A stretch of DNA of 64,000 nt from G965240365 sp965240365 (GCA_965240365.1 OZ251218.1:2604001-2668000); one strand, 5' to 3'; counted from the stretch's first letter, positions 8,326 to 17,045 are shown. Numbers and translations: made by a program. The notes: generated by a model from the letters alone, not told the origin.

Positions 8326-8348
8326 TCTTCAAATAAGGCTTAATCGTT

Positions 8349-8702
8349 ATGAGCAAGAAAACAGACCGATTACGGCGGGCCGGCAAGGCGCGCGCGAGGA
8401 TCAGGCGGCTTGGCGTCAATCGTTTATGCGTGCACAAGACGCCGCGCCATGTCTATGCCCAGGTTATTGCCGCTGACGGATCGCGGGTGCTGGCCAGCGC
8501 CTCCAGCATAGACAAGGCGCTCAGGGGGCAGATCAAATACAGCGGCAATATCGAAGCCGCGGCCGTGGTCGGCAAGGCGCTGGCCGAACGCGCCAGGCAG
8601 GCCGGCGTGGCCAAAGTCGCCTTTGATCGCTCCGGTTTTAAATATCATGGCCGTATCATGGCGCTGGCCGACGCCGCGCGCGAACACGGCTTGGAATTCT
8701 AG
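8349..8702 (+). CDS. rplR: 50S ribosomal protein L18
   Basis: L18 binds 5S rRNA together with L5. The 117-residue product starts MSKKTDRLRRAGKARARIRR, the basic rRNA-binding tail, and ends FKYHGRIMALADAAREHGLEF. The length is the same as in E. coli. It lies between rplF and rpsE as expected. Confidence 0.97.
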   Translation: MSKKTDRLRRAGKARARIRRLGVNRLCVHKTPRHVYAQVIAADGSRVLASASSIDKALRGQIKYSGNIEAAAVVGKALAERARQAGVAKVAFDRSGFKYHGRIMALADAAREHGLEF

Positions 8703-8713
8703 GTAAGGCGGAT

Positions 8714-9220
8714 ATGGCACTGGCAAACTCGATTACGGGCAATGAAGAATTGCAGGAAAAACTGGTCGCGGTAAACCGCGTGTCCAAAGTCGTCAAGGGC
8801 GGCCGTATCTTCGGTTTCGCGGCCTTGACGGTGGTCGGCGACGGCAACGGCCGGGTCGGCGTGGGCCGCGGCAAGTCGCGCGAAGTGCCGCTCGCCATTC
8901 AGAAGGCCATGGAAGACGCGCGCCGTAATATGGTCGCCGTGCCGCTCAATGAAGGCGCCTTGCATTACCCGCTCACGGCCCGATTCGGCGCGGCCAGGGT
9001 CTATATGCAGCCGGCCTCCGAGGGCACCGGTATTATCGCGGGCGGACCGATGCGGGCCGTTTTCGAAGTGGTCGGCGTGCATAATGTGCTGGCCAAGTCC
9101 ATCGGCTCCACCAACCCGATTAATGTCGTGCGCGCCACTATTAAAGGGCTGCAATCCATGTCTTCGCCGGCCGCGATCGCCGCCAGGCGCGGCAAGTCGG
9201 TGGCAGAGGTGGTGGCTTGA
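8714..9220 (+). CDS. rpsE: 30S ribosomal protein S5
   Basis: S5 contributes to decoding fidelity and to the mRNA entry channel. The 168-residue product contains KVVKGGRIFGFAALTVVGDG and the GGPMRAVFEVVGVHNVLAKS segment of the second domain. The stop codon is 2 bp upstream of the preferred rpmD start. Confidence 0.97.
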   Translation: MALANSITGNEELQEKLVAVNRVSKVVKGGRIFGFAALTVVGDGNGRVGVGRGKSREVPLAIQKAMEDARRNMVAVPLNEGALHYPLTARFGAARVYMQPASEGTGIIAGGPMRAVFEVVGVHNVLAKSIGSTNPINVVRATIKGLQSMSSPAAIAARRGKSVAEVVA

Positions 9221-9222
9221 GC

Positions 9223-9417
9223 ATGGCGGGCAAGGCCGACAGTCAGATCAGGCTGACCCTGGTAAAGAGCGTCAACCGCCGCCGGCGCGGCCACAAGGCC
9301 TGTGTGACCGGCCTCGGTTTGCGTCGCACCGGCCACAGCGTGACCGTGGCCGATACGCCCGAGAACCGCGGCATGATCAACAAAGTGGCCTACCTGCTGG
9401 CCGTGGAAGAGGTCTGA
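9223..9417 (+). CDS. rpmD: 50S ribosomal protein L30
   Basis: L30 is a small non-essential protein of the large subunit. I prefer the ATG at 9223 (MAGKADSQIRLTLVKSVNRR, 64 aa). A TTG at 9217 would add two residues and overlap rpsE. The GLGLRRTGHSVTVADTPENR segment is typical; E. coli L30 is 59 residues. Confidence 0.94.
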   Translation: MAGKADSQIRLTLVKSVNRRRRGHKACVTGLGLRRTGHSVTVADTPENRGMINKVAYLLAVEEV

Positions 9418-9420
9418 ACG

Positions 9421-9855
9421 ATGCGCTTAAACAGGATTGCGCCCCATCCCGCCGCCGGCGCGAAGGCCAAACGCCGGGGCCGGGGGACAGGCTCGGGCCT
9501 GGGCAAGACCGCCGGTCGTGGCCACAAGGGCCAGAAATCACGCTCGGGCGGCTATCACAAGGTCGGCTTTGAAGGCGGCCAGATGCCGATACAGCGGCGT
9601 CTGCCAAAGGTCGGGTTCAGTTCGCGGCGGGCGCGTGTCACCGCCGAGGTCCGCCTGCATGAACTCATGGCGGTCGAGGCCGATGTGATCGATGTGGCCG
9701 CGTTAAAGGCCGCGCGCCTCATCAATAAAAATATCGAACGGGTCAAGGTCATGTGCTCCGGCAGCCTCAACAAGGCCGTCACGGTCAGGGGGCTTGGCCT
9801 CAGCAAAGGGGCCAGCGCCGCGATCAAGGCGGCCGGCGGCAGGATAGAAGCCTGA
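9421..9855 (+). CDS. rplO: 50S ribosomal protein L15
   Basis: L15 is a late-assembling 50S protein that extends a long basic tail into rRNA. The 144-residue product (same length as E. coli) contains RRGRGTGSGLGKTAGRGHKG and QKSRSGG followed by GFEGGQMPIQRRLPK. Its TGA overlaps the secY ATG by one base. Confidence 0.97.
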   Translation: MRLNRIAPHPAAGAKAKRRGRGTGSGLGKTAGRGHKGQKSRSGGYHKVGFEGGQMPIQRRLPKVGFSSRRARVTAEVRLHELMAVEADVIDVAALKAARLINKNIERVKVMCSGSLNKAVTVRGLGLSKGASAAIKAAGGRIEA

Positions 9856-11201
9856 TGGCGGCCTCCAGTCCAGCCTTGCCGGGCGGGCTTGCCGGCCTCG
9901 GCCAGTTGAAAGAACTGCGCCAGCGCCTGCTATTTGTCCTGTTTGCGCTGTTTGTGTATCGTATCGCAACGCATATCCCGGTGCCGGGCATCAATCCGGT
10001 GGCCCTGGCCGATCTGTTTAATCAGCAGCGCGGCACCATACTGGATATGTTTAACATGTTCTCGGGCGGCGCCTTAAGCCGTTTCTCGGTGGTCGCGCTG
10101 GGCATCATGCCGTATATATCGGCGGCGATCATCATGCAGTTGCTGTCGGTGGTAGAGCCGAAACTAAAACAGCTAAAAAAGGAAGGCGAGGCGGGCCGCC
10201 GCAAGATTACCCAATATACGCGCTATGGCACGGTGGTGCTGGCCACCTTTCAGGCCTTCGGCGTGGCCGTTGCCCTTGAAGGGCAACAGGCGGCCGGCAC
10301 GACCGTGGTCATGGAGCCGGGGCTTGGCTTTCGCATCACGGCCATTACCACCCTGGTGACCGGCACCATGTTTCTGATGTGGCTGGGTGAGCAGATCACC
10401 GAGCGCGGGGTCGGCAACGGTATTTCGCTGATCATCTTCGCCGGCATCGTGGCGGGCCTGCCTGCCGCGATTGGCGGCACGCTCGAACTGTCGCGCACCG
10501 GCGAGATGCACTTGCTGGCCGTGTTTGGCCTGTTTGCCCTGGCCATGGCCGTGACGGCCTTTGTGGTCTTTGTCGAGCGCGGCCAGCGGCGTATCACCGT
10601 GAATTACGCCAAACGCCAATTCAAGCGCAAGGTGTATGGCGGGCAATCCAGTCATCTGCCCTTGAAGCTCAATATGGCCGGGGTTATCCCGCCCATATTC
10701 GCCTCCAGCCTGATCCTGTTCCCGGCCACGATCGCGGGCTGGTTCGGCCAGAGCGACGATATGCGCTGGTTGCAGGATATTGCGACGACCCTGTCGCCGG
10801 GTCAGCCCATTTATGTGCTGTGTTATGCGGCCGGGATTATTTTCTTCTGCTTCTTTTATACCGCGATGGTCTTCGACCCGCGGGAAACGGCGGACAACCT
10901 GAAAAAATCGGGGGCCTTCATCCCGGGTATGCGGCCCGGCGAGCAGACGGCGAACTATCTGGACAAGGTATTGACCAAGCTGACCCTGGCGGGCGCGGTC
11001 TATATCACCTTTGTCTGTCTGCTGCCCGAATTTTTGATCCTGAGATTCAATGTGCCGTTTTACTTTGGCGGCACCTCGCTCTTGATCATCGTGGTCGTGG
11101 TCATGGATTTTATGTCGCAGGTGCAGGCGCATTTGATGTCGCATCAGTATGACGGCTTGATGAAAAAAGCGAATTTGAAAGGGCATGGCCGGCGCCGCTA
11201 A
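9855..11201 (+). CDS. secY: Preprotein translocase subunit SecY
   Basis: SecY is the channel subunit of the Sec translocon in the inner membrane. The reading frame is open back into rplO, but the ATG at 9855 (MAASSPALPGGLAGLGQLKELRQRLLF) gives 448 residues, close to E. coli (443). About ten hydrophobic segments are visible. The plug and first helix region (HIPVPGINP), NMFSGGALSRFSVVALGIMP, GEQITERGVGNGISLIIFAG and the cytoplasmic loop RRITVNYAKRQ are all diagnostic. It is coupled to rplO and lies before rpmJ, the standard spc operon end. Confidence 0.97.
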   Translation: MAASSPALPGGLAGLGQLKELRQRLLFVLFALFVYRIATHIPVPGINPVALADLFNQQRGTILDMFNMFSGGALSRFSVVALGIMPYISAAIIMQLLSVVEPKLKQLKKEGEAGRRKITQYTRYGTVVLATFQAFGVAVALEGQQAAGTTVVMEPGLGFRITAITTLVTGTMFLMWLGEQITERGVGNGISLIIFAGIVAGLPAAIGGTLELSRTGEMHLLAVFGLFALAMAVTAFVVFVERGQRRITVNYAKRQFKRKVYGGQSSHLPLKLNMAGVIPPIFASSLILFPATIAGWFGQSDDMRWLQDIATTLSPGQPIYVLCYAAGIIFFCFFYTAMVFDPRETADNLKKSGAFIPGMRPGEQTANYLDKVLTKLTLAGAVYITFVCLLPEFLILRFNVPFYFGGTSLLIIVVVVMDFMSQVQAHLMSHQYDGLMKKANLKGHGRRR

Positions 11202-11221
11202 CCGGCGCCCGGAGACAGGAC

Positions 11222-11335
11222 ATGAAAGTAAGAGCATCAGTAAAAAGAATCTGCCGGAACTGCCGCATCATCCGGCGCAACAGAATCGTCAGGGTAATCT
11301 GTTCCGACCCGCGCCATAAACAGCGGCAGGGTTAG
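11222..11335 (+). CDS. rpmJ: 50S ribosomal protein L36 (zinc form)
   Basis: This short gene encodes 37 residues, MKVRASVKRICRNCRIIRRN and on to ICSDPRHKQRQG. The C-x2-C-x12-C-x4-H pattern is the zinc ribbon of the C+ form of L36, which is normally replaced by a zinc-free paralogue under zinc limitation. It lies between secY and rpsM as in E. coli. Confidence 0.96.
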   Translation: MKVRASVKRICRNCRIIRRNRIVRVICSDPRHKQRQG

Positions 11336-11358
11336 GACGACTAGACGGGAGACAGCTT

Positions 11359-11715
11359 ATGGCTCGAATTGCGGGCGTCAATATACCGGACAACAAACAT
11401 TTGAATATCGCCTTGACCCATATCTACGGGATCGGGCCGACCCGCGCCAGACTCATCTGCGCGGCGACCGGCCTAGCCGCGGGCGTCAAGGTCAACCAGC
11501 TCTCCGAGGCCGAACTCGACAAGATTCGGGCCGAAGTGGGCAAATATGACCTGGAAGGCGATCTGCGCCGCGAGGTCTCAATGAATATCAAGCGCCTGAT
11601 GGATCTGGGCGCCAACCGCGGCATCCGCCACCGGCGCGGCTTGCCGGTCAGGGGACAACGCACCAGCACCAATGCCCGAACCCGCAAGGGCCCGCGCAAG
11701 ATGATCAAGAAATAA
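11359..11715 (+). CDS. rpsM: 30S ribosomal protein S13
   Basis: S13 forms intersubunit bridges and contacts P-site tRNA. The 118-residue product (same length as E. coli) starts MARIAGVNIPDNKHLNIALT and ends in the basic tail RGQRTSTNARTRKGPRKMIK. It is the first gene of the alpha operon. Confidence 0.97.
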   Translation: MARIAGVNIPDNKHLNIALTHIYGIGPTRARLICAATGLAAGVKVNQLSEAELDKIRAEVGKYDLEGDLRREVSMNIKRLMDLGANRGIRHRRGLPVRGQRTSTNARTRKGPRKMIKK

Positions 11716-11727
11716 CAGGTTTAAACT

Positions 11728-12117
11728 ATGGCTAAAACAGCAGCAAAAGGTCGCAAGCGCGCAAAGAAGACCATCGTTGATGGCGTCGCCCATATTCACG
11801 CTTCATTCAACAACACGATCATTACGATCACCGATCGTCAGGGCAATACCCTTTCATGGGCGACCTCCGGCGGCAGCGGTTTTCGCGGTTCGCGCAAGAG
11901 CACCCCGTTTGCCGCGCAGATCGCCTCGCAAAAGGCCGGCGAGGTCGCCAAGGAATATGGCATGCAGAACCTTGAAGTCTTCGTCAAGGGGCCGGGGCCG
12001 GGCCGTGAATCGGCCGTGCGGGCGCTGAACTCCATCGGACTCAAGATCATCAACATCACCGATGTCACGCCGATCCCGCATAACGGCTGCCGGCCGCCCA
12101 AAAAACGCCGGGTCTGA
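11728..12117 (+). CDS. rpsK: 30S ribosomal protein S11
   Basis: S11 is part of the 30S platform around the E-site and mRNA exit. The 129-residue product contains GVAHIHASFNNTIITITDRQ, GPGPGRESAVRALN and the C-terminal TPIPHNGCRPPKKRRV, the hallmark of the family. Length is the same as E. coli. Confidence 0.97.
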   Translation: MAKTAAKGRKRAKKTIVDGVAHIHASFNNTIITITDRQGNTLSWATSGGSGFRGSRKSTPFAAQIASQKAGEVAKEYGMQNLEVFVKGPGPGRESAVRALNSIGLKIINITDVTPIPHNGCRPPKKRRV

Positions 12118-12131
12118 GCGGGGACTTTATT

Positions 12132-12752
12132 ATGGCACGTTATCTCGGACCCAAATGCAAACTCAGCCGCCGCGAGGGCACTGATTTATTATTAAAGAGC
12201 CGCGCCCGGCCGCTGGAATCGAAATGCAAGATCGACAAAAAACCCGGCATCCAGGGCGCGCGGCCGGGCAGAATGTCCGACTATGCCTTGCAGCTTCGTG
12301 AAAAACAAAAGCTGCGCCGCATGTATGGCATCATGGAAAAACAATTCCGCAAATACTACAAAGAGGCGGCGCGCCGCAAAGGCTCGACCGGCGAAAACCT
12401 GTTGCAACTGCTGGAATGCCGGCTGGATAACGTGGTTTACCGAATGGGCTTCGGCTCCACCCGCAATGAGGCCCGCCAACTGGTCAGTCATAAATCCATC
12501 ATGGTAAATGGCCGCGCCGTGAATATTCCCTCTTACCAGGTGCAGGCCGAAGACACCGTTGCCATCCGCGAGAAAAGCCGGCAACAACTGCGCATCCGGG
12601 ACGCGCTCAATGTGGCCGAACAATACGGCCTGCCCGAATGGGTAGAGGTAAACGGCAAGACCATGGAGGGCGTGTTCAAGGCCGTCCCCGAAAGGAGCGA
12701 ACTGCCGGCCGAGATCAACGAACAACTTGTGGTGGAGCTTTATTCCAAGTAA
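12132..12752 (+). CDS. rpsD: 30S ribosomal protein S4
   Basis: S4 is a primary 16S rRNA binder and in E. coli the translational repressor of the alpha operon. The 206-residue product (same length as E. coli) contains the N-terminal GPKCKLSRREGTDL, ending with the S4 RNA-binding domain (NVVYRMGFGSTRNEARQLVS). It is followed by a 186-bp spacer full of hairpins before rpoA. Confidence 0.97.
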   Translation: MARYLGPKCKLSRREGTDLLLKSRARPLESKCKIDKKPGIQGARPGRMSDYALQLREKQKLRRMYGIMEKQFRKYYKEAARRKGSTGENLLQLLECRLDNVVYRMGFGSTRNEARQLVSHKSIMVNGRAVNIPSYQVQAEDTVAIREKSRQQLRIRDALNVAEQYGLPEWVEVNGKTMEGVFKAVPERSELPAEINEQLVVELYSK

Positions 12753-12784
12753 TTATTAACCCGCTATTAATAGCGGGTTAATAA
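12753..12784. promoter_or_regulatory. Perfect 32-nt palindrome directly after rpsD
   Basis: Arms of 14 nt (TTATTAACCCGCTA / TAGCGGGTTAATAA) flank a TTAA centre and begin immediately after the rpsD stop codon. There is no U-run of the usual length after it, so it is not a textbook Rho-independent terminator. It may be an attenuator, an RNA processing site or a 3'-end stabiliser within the alpha operon. Confidence 0.6.
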
Positions 12785-12785
12785 T

Positions 12786-12905
12786 GCGGCGCAGGGATGC
12801 GCCGCCGCGGGCCGGCCCGCGGAGCCTGATAAAATCAAGCGATTCCGCGAATTGCGCCCGATTTTACCGGGCGACAATTAAACAGGCCAGGATGGCTGTT
12901 TAATT
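12786..12905 (+). promoter_or_regulatory. Multi-hairpin leader between rpsD and rpoA
   Basis: Four further inverted repeats follow in a row: 12786-12793 with 12798-12805 (GCGGCGCA/TGCGCCGC), 12805-12822 (CCGCGGGCCGGCCCGCGG, a perfect palindrome), a CGCCCG/CGGGCG pair around 12866-12884, and 12875-12905 (CAATTAAACAG/CTGTTTAATTG). This spacing and structure are unusual for the alpha operon and may set rpoA expression apart from the ribosomal proteins. Function is inferred only from structure. Confidence 0.45.
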
Positions 12906-12938
12906 GCTATGTTAATAGCATTTGGAGAACTATTTAAT

Positions 12939-13940
12939 ATGTCATCGACATTTTATGAATTATTAAAACCGCGCAGGGTTGACGTAGAGTCGATCAGCAA
13001 AACGGCCGCCAGGATTACGATTGAACCGCTCGACCGCGGTTTTGGTCATACGCTCGGCAACGCGCTGCGGCGCGTGCTGCTGTCTTCCATGCCCGGTTGT
13101 GCCGTGGTCGAGGCTGAAATTGAAGGCGTATTGCATGAATACACCACCATCGAGGGCGTGCAGGAGGATGTCACCGATATCCTGCTGAACCTCAAGGGCC
13201 TGGCCATCATCATGTATGCCCGCGACGAGGCCACGCTTACCTTAAAGAAAAGCGGCCCCGGCGCGGTTTATGCGAGCGACATCACGCTGGATCACGATAT
13301 CGAGATCGCCAATCCGGGGCACCTGCTGGCCAACCTGACCAAGGCCGGCGAATTGAATATCGTCATGAAAGTGGCGCGTGGCCGCGGTTACCGGCCGGTT
13401 ATCATCGGCGGCACCGATGAAACCGAGCAGCGGATCGGGCAACTCAAGCTGGACGCCTCGTTCAGCCCGGTCAGGCGGGTATCCTATGAAGTGCAAAGCG
13501 CGCGTGTCGAGCAACGCACCAACCTCGATAAACTGGTGCTGGAGATCGAAACCAACGGCACCATTGACCCGGACAACGCGGTCAGGGAATCCGCGACTAT
13601 CCTGCGCAACCAGTTGGCGGTGTTCGTTGACCTGGAGGCGGAAGAGACCATTGAAACAAGCCAGAGCAAAGAGCCCGAAATCGATCCGATACTGCTGCGC
13701 CCGGTGGACGACCTGGAATTAACCGTGCGTTCGGCAAACTGCCTGAAGGCGGAGAGCATTTATTACATCGGCGACCTGATTCAAAGAACGGAAGTGGAAT
13801 TATTAAAAACGCCCAACCTCGGCAAAAAATCGCTGACTGAAATAAAAGATGTGCTGGCCTCACACAGCCTGTCACTGGGCATGCGTCTGGAAAACTGGCC
13901 GCCGCCCGGTATTGACACCAAAGAACCCGCATCCGCATAA
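12939..13940 (+). CDS. rpoA: DNA-directed RNA polymerase subunit alpha
   Basis: RpoA scaffolds RNA polymerase assembly through its N-terminal domain and contacts UP elements and activators through its C-terminal domain. I chose the ATG at 12939, preceded by GGAGA, giving 333 residues from MSSTFYELLKPRRVDVE. The NTD has RGFGHTLGNALRRVLLSSMPG. The CTD has DDLELTVRSANCLKAE and TPNLGKKSLTEIKDVLASHS (329 aa in E. coli). An upstream in-frame ATG at 12909 lies in the hairpin leader and is less likely. Confidence 0.97.
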   Translation: MSSTFYELLKPRRVDVESISKTAARITIEPLDRGFGHTLGNALRRVLLSSMPGCAVVEAEIEGVLHEYTTIEGVQEDVTDILLNLKGLAIIMYARDEATLTLKKSGPGAVYASDITLDHDIEIANPGHLLANLTKAGELNIVMKVARGRGYRPVIIGGTDETEQRIGQLKLDASFSPVRRVSYEVQSARVEQRTNLDKLVLEIETNGTIDPDNAVRESATILRNQLAVFVDLEAEETIETSQSKEPEIDPILLRPVDDLELTVRSANCLKAESIYYIGDLIQRTEVELLKTPNLGKKSLTEIKDVLASHSLSLGMRLENWPPPGIDTKEPASA

Positions 13941-13958
13941 ACCAGAGAGAAGACCAAA

Positions 13959-14363
13959 ATGCGTCATCGTGAAAGTGGACGAAAACTGAACCGCAACAGC
14001 GCGCATCGCAAGGCGATGTTTCGCAATATGGCGGTTTCATTGATGCGGCATGAAATGATCAAGACCACCCTGCCCAAGGCCAAAGAACTGCGCCGGGTTG
14101 CCGAGCCGTTAATCACCCTGGCCGGCAATGACAGCGTGGCCAACCGGCGCCTGGCGTTTGCGCGTCTGCGTGATCGCGCTATCGTCACCAAACTGTTTAA
14201 TGAACTGGGGCCGTGCTACAAGGAACGGCCCGGCGGCTATCTGCGCATCCTGAAATGCGGGGTTCGCAGCGGCGACAAGGCGCCTATGGCGATCGTGGAA
14301 CTGGTTGACCGCCCCAGGGCAACGGCAACAGAGGCCGTGGAGACCGGTCAGGAACAGACCTGA
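13959..14363 (+). CDS. rplQ: 50S ribosomal protein L17
   Basis: L17 lies near the tunnel exit and is normally the last gene of the alpha operon, as here. The 134-residue product starts MRHRESGRKLNRNSAHRKAM and contains TLPKAKELRRVAEPLITLA. It is a few residues longer than the E. coli protein (127). Confidence 0.96.
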   Translation: MRHRESGRKLNRNSAHRKAMFRNMAVSLMRHEMIKTTLPKAKELRRVAEPLITLAGNDSVANRRLAFARLRDRAIVTKLFNELGPCYKERPGGYLRILKCGVRSGDKAPMAIVELVDRPRATATEAVETGQEQT

Positions 14364-14444
14364 TATCAGCCCGCAGATCGCAAGCCAATCAATCGCAGGC
14401 CGCTTGACTGCAACCACCGCATCTATGGACACGCCGATTCTTCC

Positions 14445-15170
14445 GTGATCTTCCTGTTTACCGATTATGGCTTGCAGGGGCCTTATATCGGCCAGGTTAA
14501 ATCCGAACTGTTGCGGCTGGCGCCGCATGTCAGGGTTATCAACCTGCTGGCCGATGCGCCCAGGCATAAGCCAAAGCCCACCGCCTATCTGCTGGCCTCG
14601 CTGGTTGCCGCGCTCCCCCCGGATTCGATCCTGTTTTGCGTGGTCGATCCGGGCGTGGGCGCGGATAAAGACAGGCCCGTGCTATTAAACATGGACGGGC
14701 GCCGCTTTGTCGGCCCGGACAATGGCCTGTTTGATATCGCCGCCGCGCGGGCGGAAGAAATCGAAGCCTTTGAAATAACCTGGCGGCCGGACAGGCTCTC
14801 CAACAGCTTTCATGGCCGCGACCTCTATGCGCCGGTCTGCGCGAGGCTGGCAAACAACCAGGCCATAGCGACAACGCCATTCAAATGGCAAGCCCGACAT
14901 GACTGGCCGGCCGATTTATATGAAGTCATTTATATCGATCATTTCGGCAACTGCATGTCCGGCATCCGCTCCGGCCAACTGGCCAATGAAACCATACTCA
15001 AGATCGGCGCCGCCAGGATCAGACAGGCCCGCACCTTTGCAAAGGTCGCCAAAGGCCGGCTATTCTGGTATGAAAACGCCAACAACCTCATCGAAATAGC
15101 CGTCAATCAAGGCAGCGCGGCCGCGCAACTGCGACTAGGCGTCTGCGATCAAATCAGCATAGAGACCTGA
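14445..15170 (+). CDS. SAM hydroxide adenosyltransferase family protein (DUF62, fluorinase-like)
   Basis: Members of this family hydrolyse S-adenosylmethionine to adenosine and methionine by attacking the 5' carbon with hydroxide. The 241-residue product has FLFTDYGLQGPYIGQVK at the N-terminus (the conserved aspartate is in TDYG), the middle segment VVDPGVGADKDRP, FVGPDNGLF, and SFHGRDLYAPV. These are the signature blocks of the family. IYIDHFGNCMSGI marks the start of the C-terminal beta-barrel domain. It starts at GTG (14445), 81 bp after rplQ. It has no functional tie to the ribosomal genes and is the last gene before the repeat zone. Confidence 0.9.
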   Translation: MIFLFTDYGLQGPYIGQVKSELLRLAPHVRVINLLADAPRHKPKPTAYLLASLVAALPPDSILFCVVDPGVGADKDRPVLLNMDGRRFVGPDNGLFDIAAARAEEIEAFEITWRPDRLSNSFHGRDLYAPVCARLANNQAIATTPFKWQARHDWPADLYEVIYIDHFGNCMSGIRSGQLANETILKIGAARIRQARTFAKVAKGRLFWYENANNLIEIAVNQGSAAAQLRLGVCDQISIET

Positions 15171-15220
15171 ACACTCCTGCCCACGGCAGACGGGAATGTC
15201 TTATATAAACCTGCTCCTTC

Positions 15221-16560
15221 GTCATTCCAGCGAAAGCCGGAATCCAGGAGGGCAGGGCCGGGATGTTGAACAGCCCAGTCTTCCACCAGTTCGCGCCAGA
15301 TTGTAATGCCACCTCTATAGTCATTTCCACCTGCCCACGGCAGGCGGAAATGTATTACATAAACCACTGGATTCCGGCCTTCGCCGGAATGACGACGGGG
15401 CACGGGGCCAGGCATCCGTCATTTCGGTCACCTGCTAACAAATCTGGAACATGAGGACAAAATATAAAATCAGCAATACGTCATTCCAGCGAAAGCCGGA
15501 ATCCAGGAGGGCGGAGCCGGGATGTTGAACAGCCCCGGCTTCCACCAGTTCGCGCCAGATTGTAATGCCACCTCTATAGTCATTTCCGCCTGCTCAGAGC
15601 AGGCAGAAATGTATTACATAAACCACTGGATTCCTCGGCGGCCTGTTCCCGACGCCGCTCTACCACCTGCATCCATGCAGGCGGGCCTTCGCCGGAATAA
15701 CGACGGGGCACGGGGCCAGGAATCCGTCATCCAGCCTGGCTGTTGCAGACAGACCGAAATGACGGGACAGTGAGTGAATGAGGAAAAACCCAAACAAAAC
15801 CCCTTCGTCATTCCAGCGAAAGCTGGAATCCAGGAGGGCGGGGCCGGGATGTTGAACAGCCCCGGCTTCCACCAGTTCGCGCCAGACTGTAATGCCACCT
15901 CTATAGTCATTTCCGCCTGCTCAGAGCAGGCAGAAATGTATTACATAAACCACTGGATTCCTCGGCGGCCTGTTCCCGACGCCGCTCTACCACCTGCATC
16001 CATGCAGGCGGGCCTTCGCCGGAATGACAACGGGGCACGGGGCCAGATATCCGTTATTCCGGTCTGCCTGCTAATAAATCTGGAACGTGACGACAAAATA
16101 TAAAATCAGCAATACGTCATTCCAGCGAAAGCTGGAATCCAGGAGGGCGGGGCCGGGATATTGAACAGCCCCGGCTTCCACCAGTTCGCGCCAGATTGTA
16201 ATGCCGCCTTTATAGTCATTTCCACCTGCCTATAGCAGGCAGAAATGTATTACATAAACCACTGGATTCCTCGGCGGCCTGTTCCCGACGCCGCTCTACC
16301 ACCTGCATCCATGCAGGCGGGCCTTCGCCTGCCTGCAGCAGGCAGGCCGGAATGACAACGGGGCGCGGGGCCAGATACCCGTTATTCCGGTCTGCCTGCT
16401 AACAAATCTGGAACGTGACGACAAAATATAAAATCAGCAATACGTCATTCCAGCGAAAGCTGGAATCCAGGAGGGCGGGGCCGGGATGTTGGGCAAACCC
16501 CGGCTTCCACCGGTTCACACCAGACCAAAATACCGCCTTTTTCGTCATCCCGGCGCGCAG
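15221..16560. repeat. Array of five composite repeat units
   Basis: Units starting with GTCATTCCAGCGAAAGCYGG begin at 15221, 15480, 15807, 16116 and 16444, so spacings are about 259, 327, 309 and 328 bp. Each has GGAATCCAGGAGGGC, a CCGGCTTCCACCAGTTCGCG block, a TGTAATGCC block, and a GGAATGTAT..AAACCACTGGATTC-type block; the last unit is truncated. Units are nearly identical, which suggests recent amplification. Open frames that run through this stretch are made of repeat sequence and are not credible genes. Confidence 0.85.
16328..16346. repeat. 19-nt palindrome CCTGCCTGCAGCAGGCAGG inserted in a repeat unit
   Basis: Sister units read ..CCTTCGCCGGAATGAC (for example near 16013), whereas this one reads ..CCTTCG, then CCTGCCTGCAGCAGGCAGG, then CCGGAATGAC. 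The exact palindrome therefore looks like a clean insertion. Other copies in the window: 18025-18043, 20095-20113, 23797-23815, 34996-35014, 41553-41571, 43255-43273 and 47532-47550. Confidence 0.75.
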
Positions 16561-16599
16561 ACAATGATATTTTTCCAATTTTCTTCAATAAAGCACTTG

Positions 16600-16752
16600 A
16601 CTTTTCGCAAAAGTCTGCCTACGCTTAAAAATAACAACAATCATTCCAACAGCGAATAATCAACAAAAAGACTTAATCATCACCGGCGAAGACCGGCATC
16701 AGCCCGGTAAAGCCGTTAGCGCGGGGACGCGCGCGGCGCGCCTTTTTGAGCG
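16600..16752 (+). ncRNA. Possible small RNA (promoter plus terminator-like hairpin)
   Basis: A promoter-like pair TTGACT, 17 bp, TACGCT lies at about 16600-16628, followed by AAAAATAAC-rich sequence. At about 16730-16750 a GC-rich hairpin (GCGCGCGGCGCGC) is followed by CTTTTT, which looks like a Rho-independent terminator. The transcript would be about 110 nt. No ORF of note lies inside and I do not recognise a known RNA family. Confidence 0.25.
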
Positions 16753-17045
16753 GTCAGGCTCAAACAGGCCGCGGAATTGGCCCCGAGGGGATGGGGATAG
16801 TCACAGGATTCGTCCAGGCCGGCCTTGCCGCTTATATGGCAGGGTGGTCTTAGTGGAGAGCACTAAAGTGAATGTTGTCCAGCAGTTGTGCGCATTACGG
16901 CCCGGCCGGCATATCCCGACCCCGGCCAAGCTCGGCCCGGCCCCCCGGCCAGACCCGGCCGCTCCCCTTTGCAATTCCTTCTCTCCCCCGGCAACGGCAG
17001 TGCGCGGTTCATTTCGGGGGCGGCGCATTCCCGAGGGCCCGGCCC

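Noticed and set aside
10173..11237. 354-codon frame opposite secY, and a 439-codon frame opposite the helicase gene (55666-56985)
   Set aside because: Both are antisense shadows of well-recognised genes, rich in His/Arg/Gly from codon complementarity, without homology-like motifs.
12753..12784. Rho-independent terminator after rpsD
   Set aside because: The palindrome is perfect but AT-rich at its base and has no following T-run, and rpoA and rplQ must be transcribed past it; recorded as a regulatory hairpin instead.
15263..16103. Several open frames across the composite repeat array
   Set aside because: They encode the same repeat-derived peptides (NSPGFHQFAPDCNATS..) in each unit on both strands, which is an artefact of the repeats.
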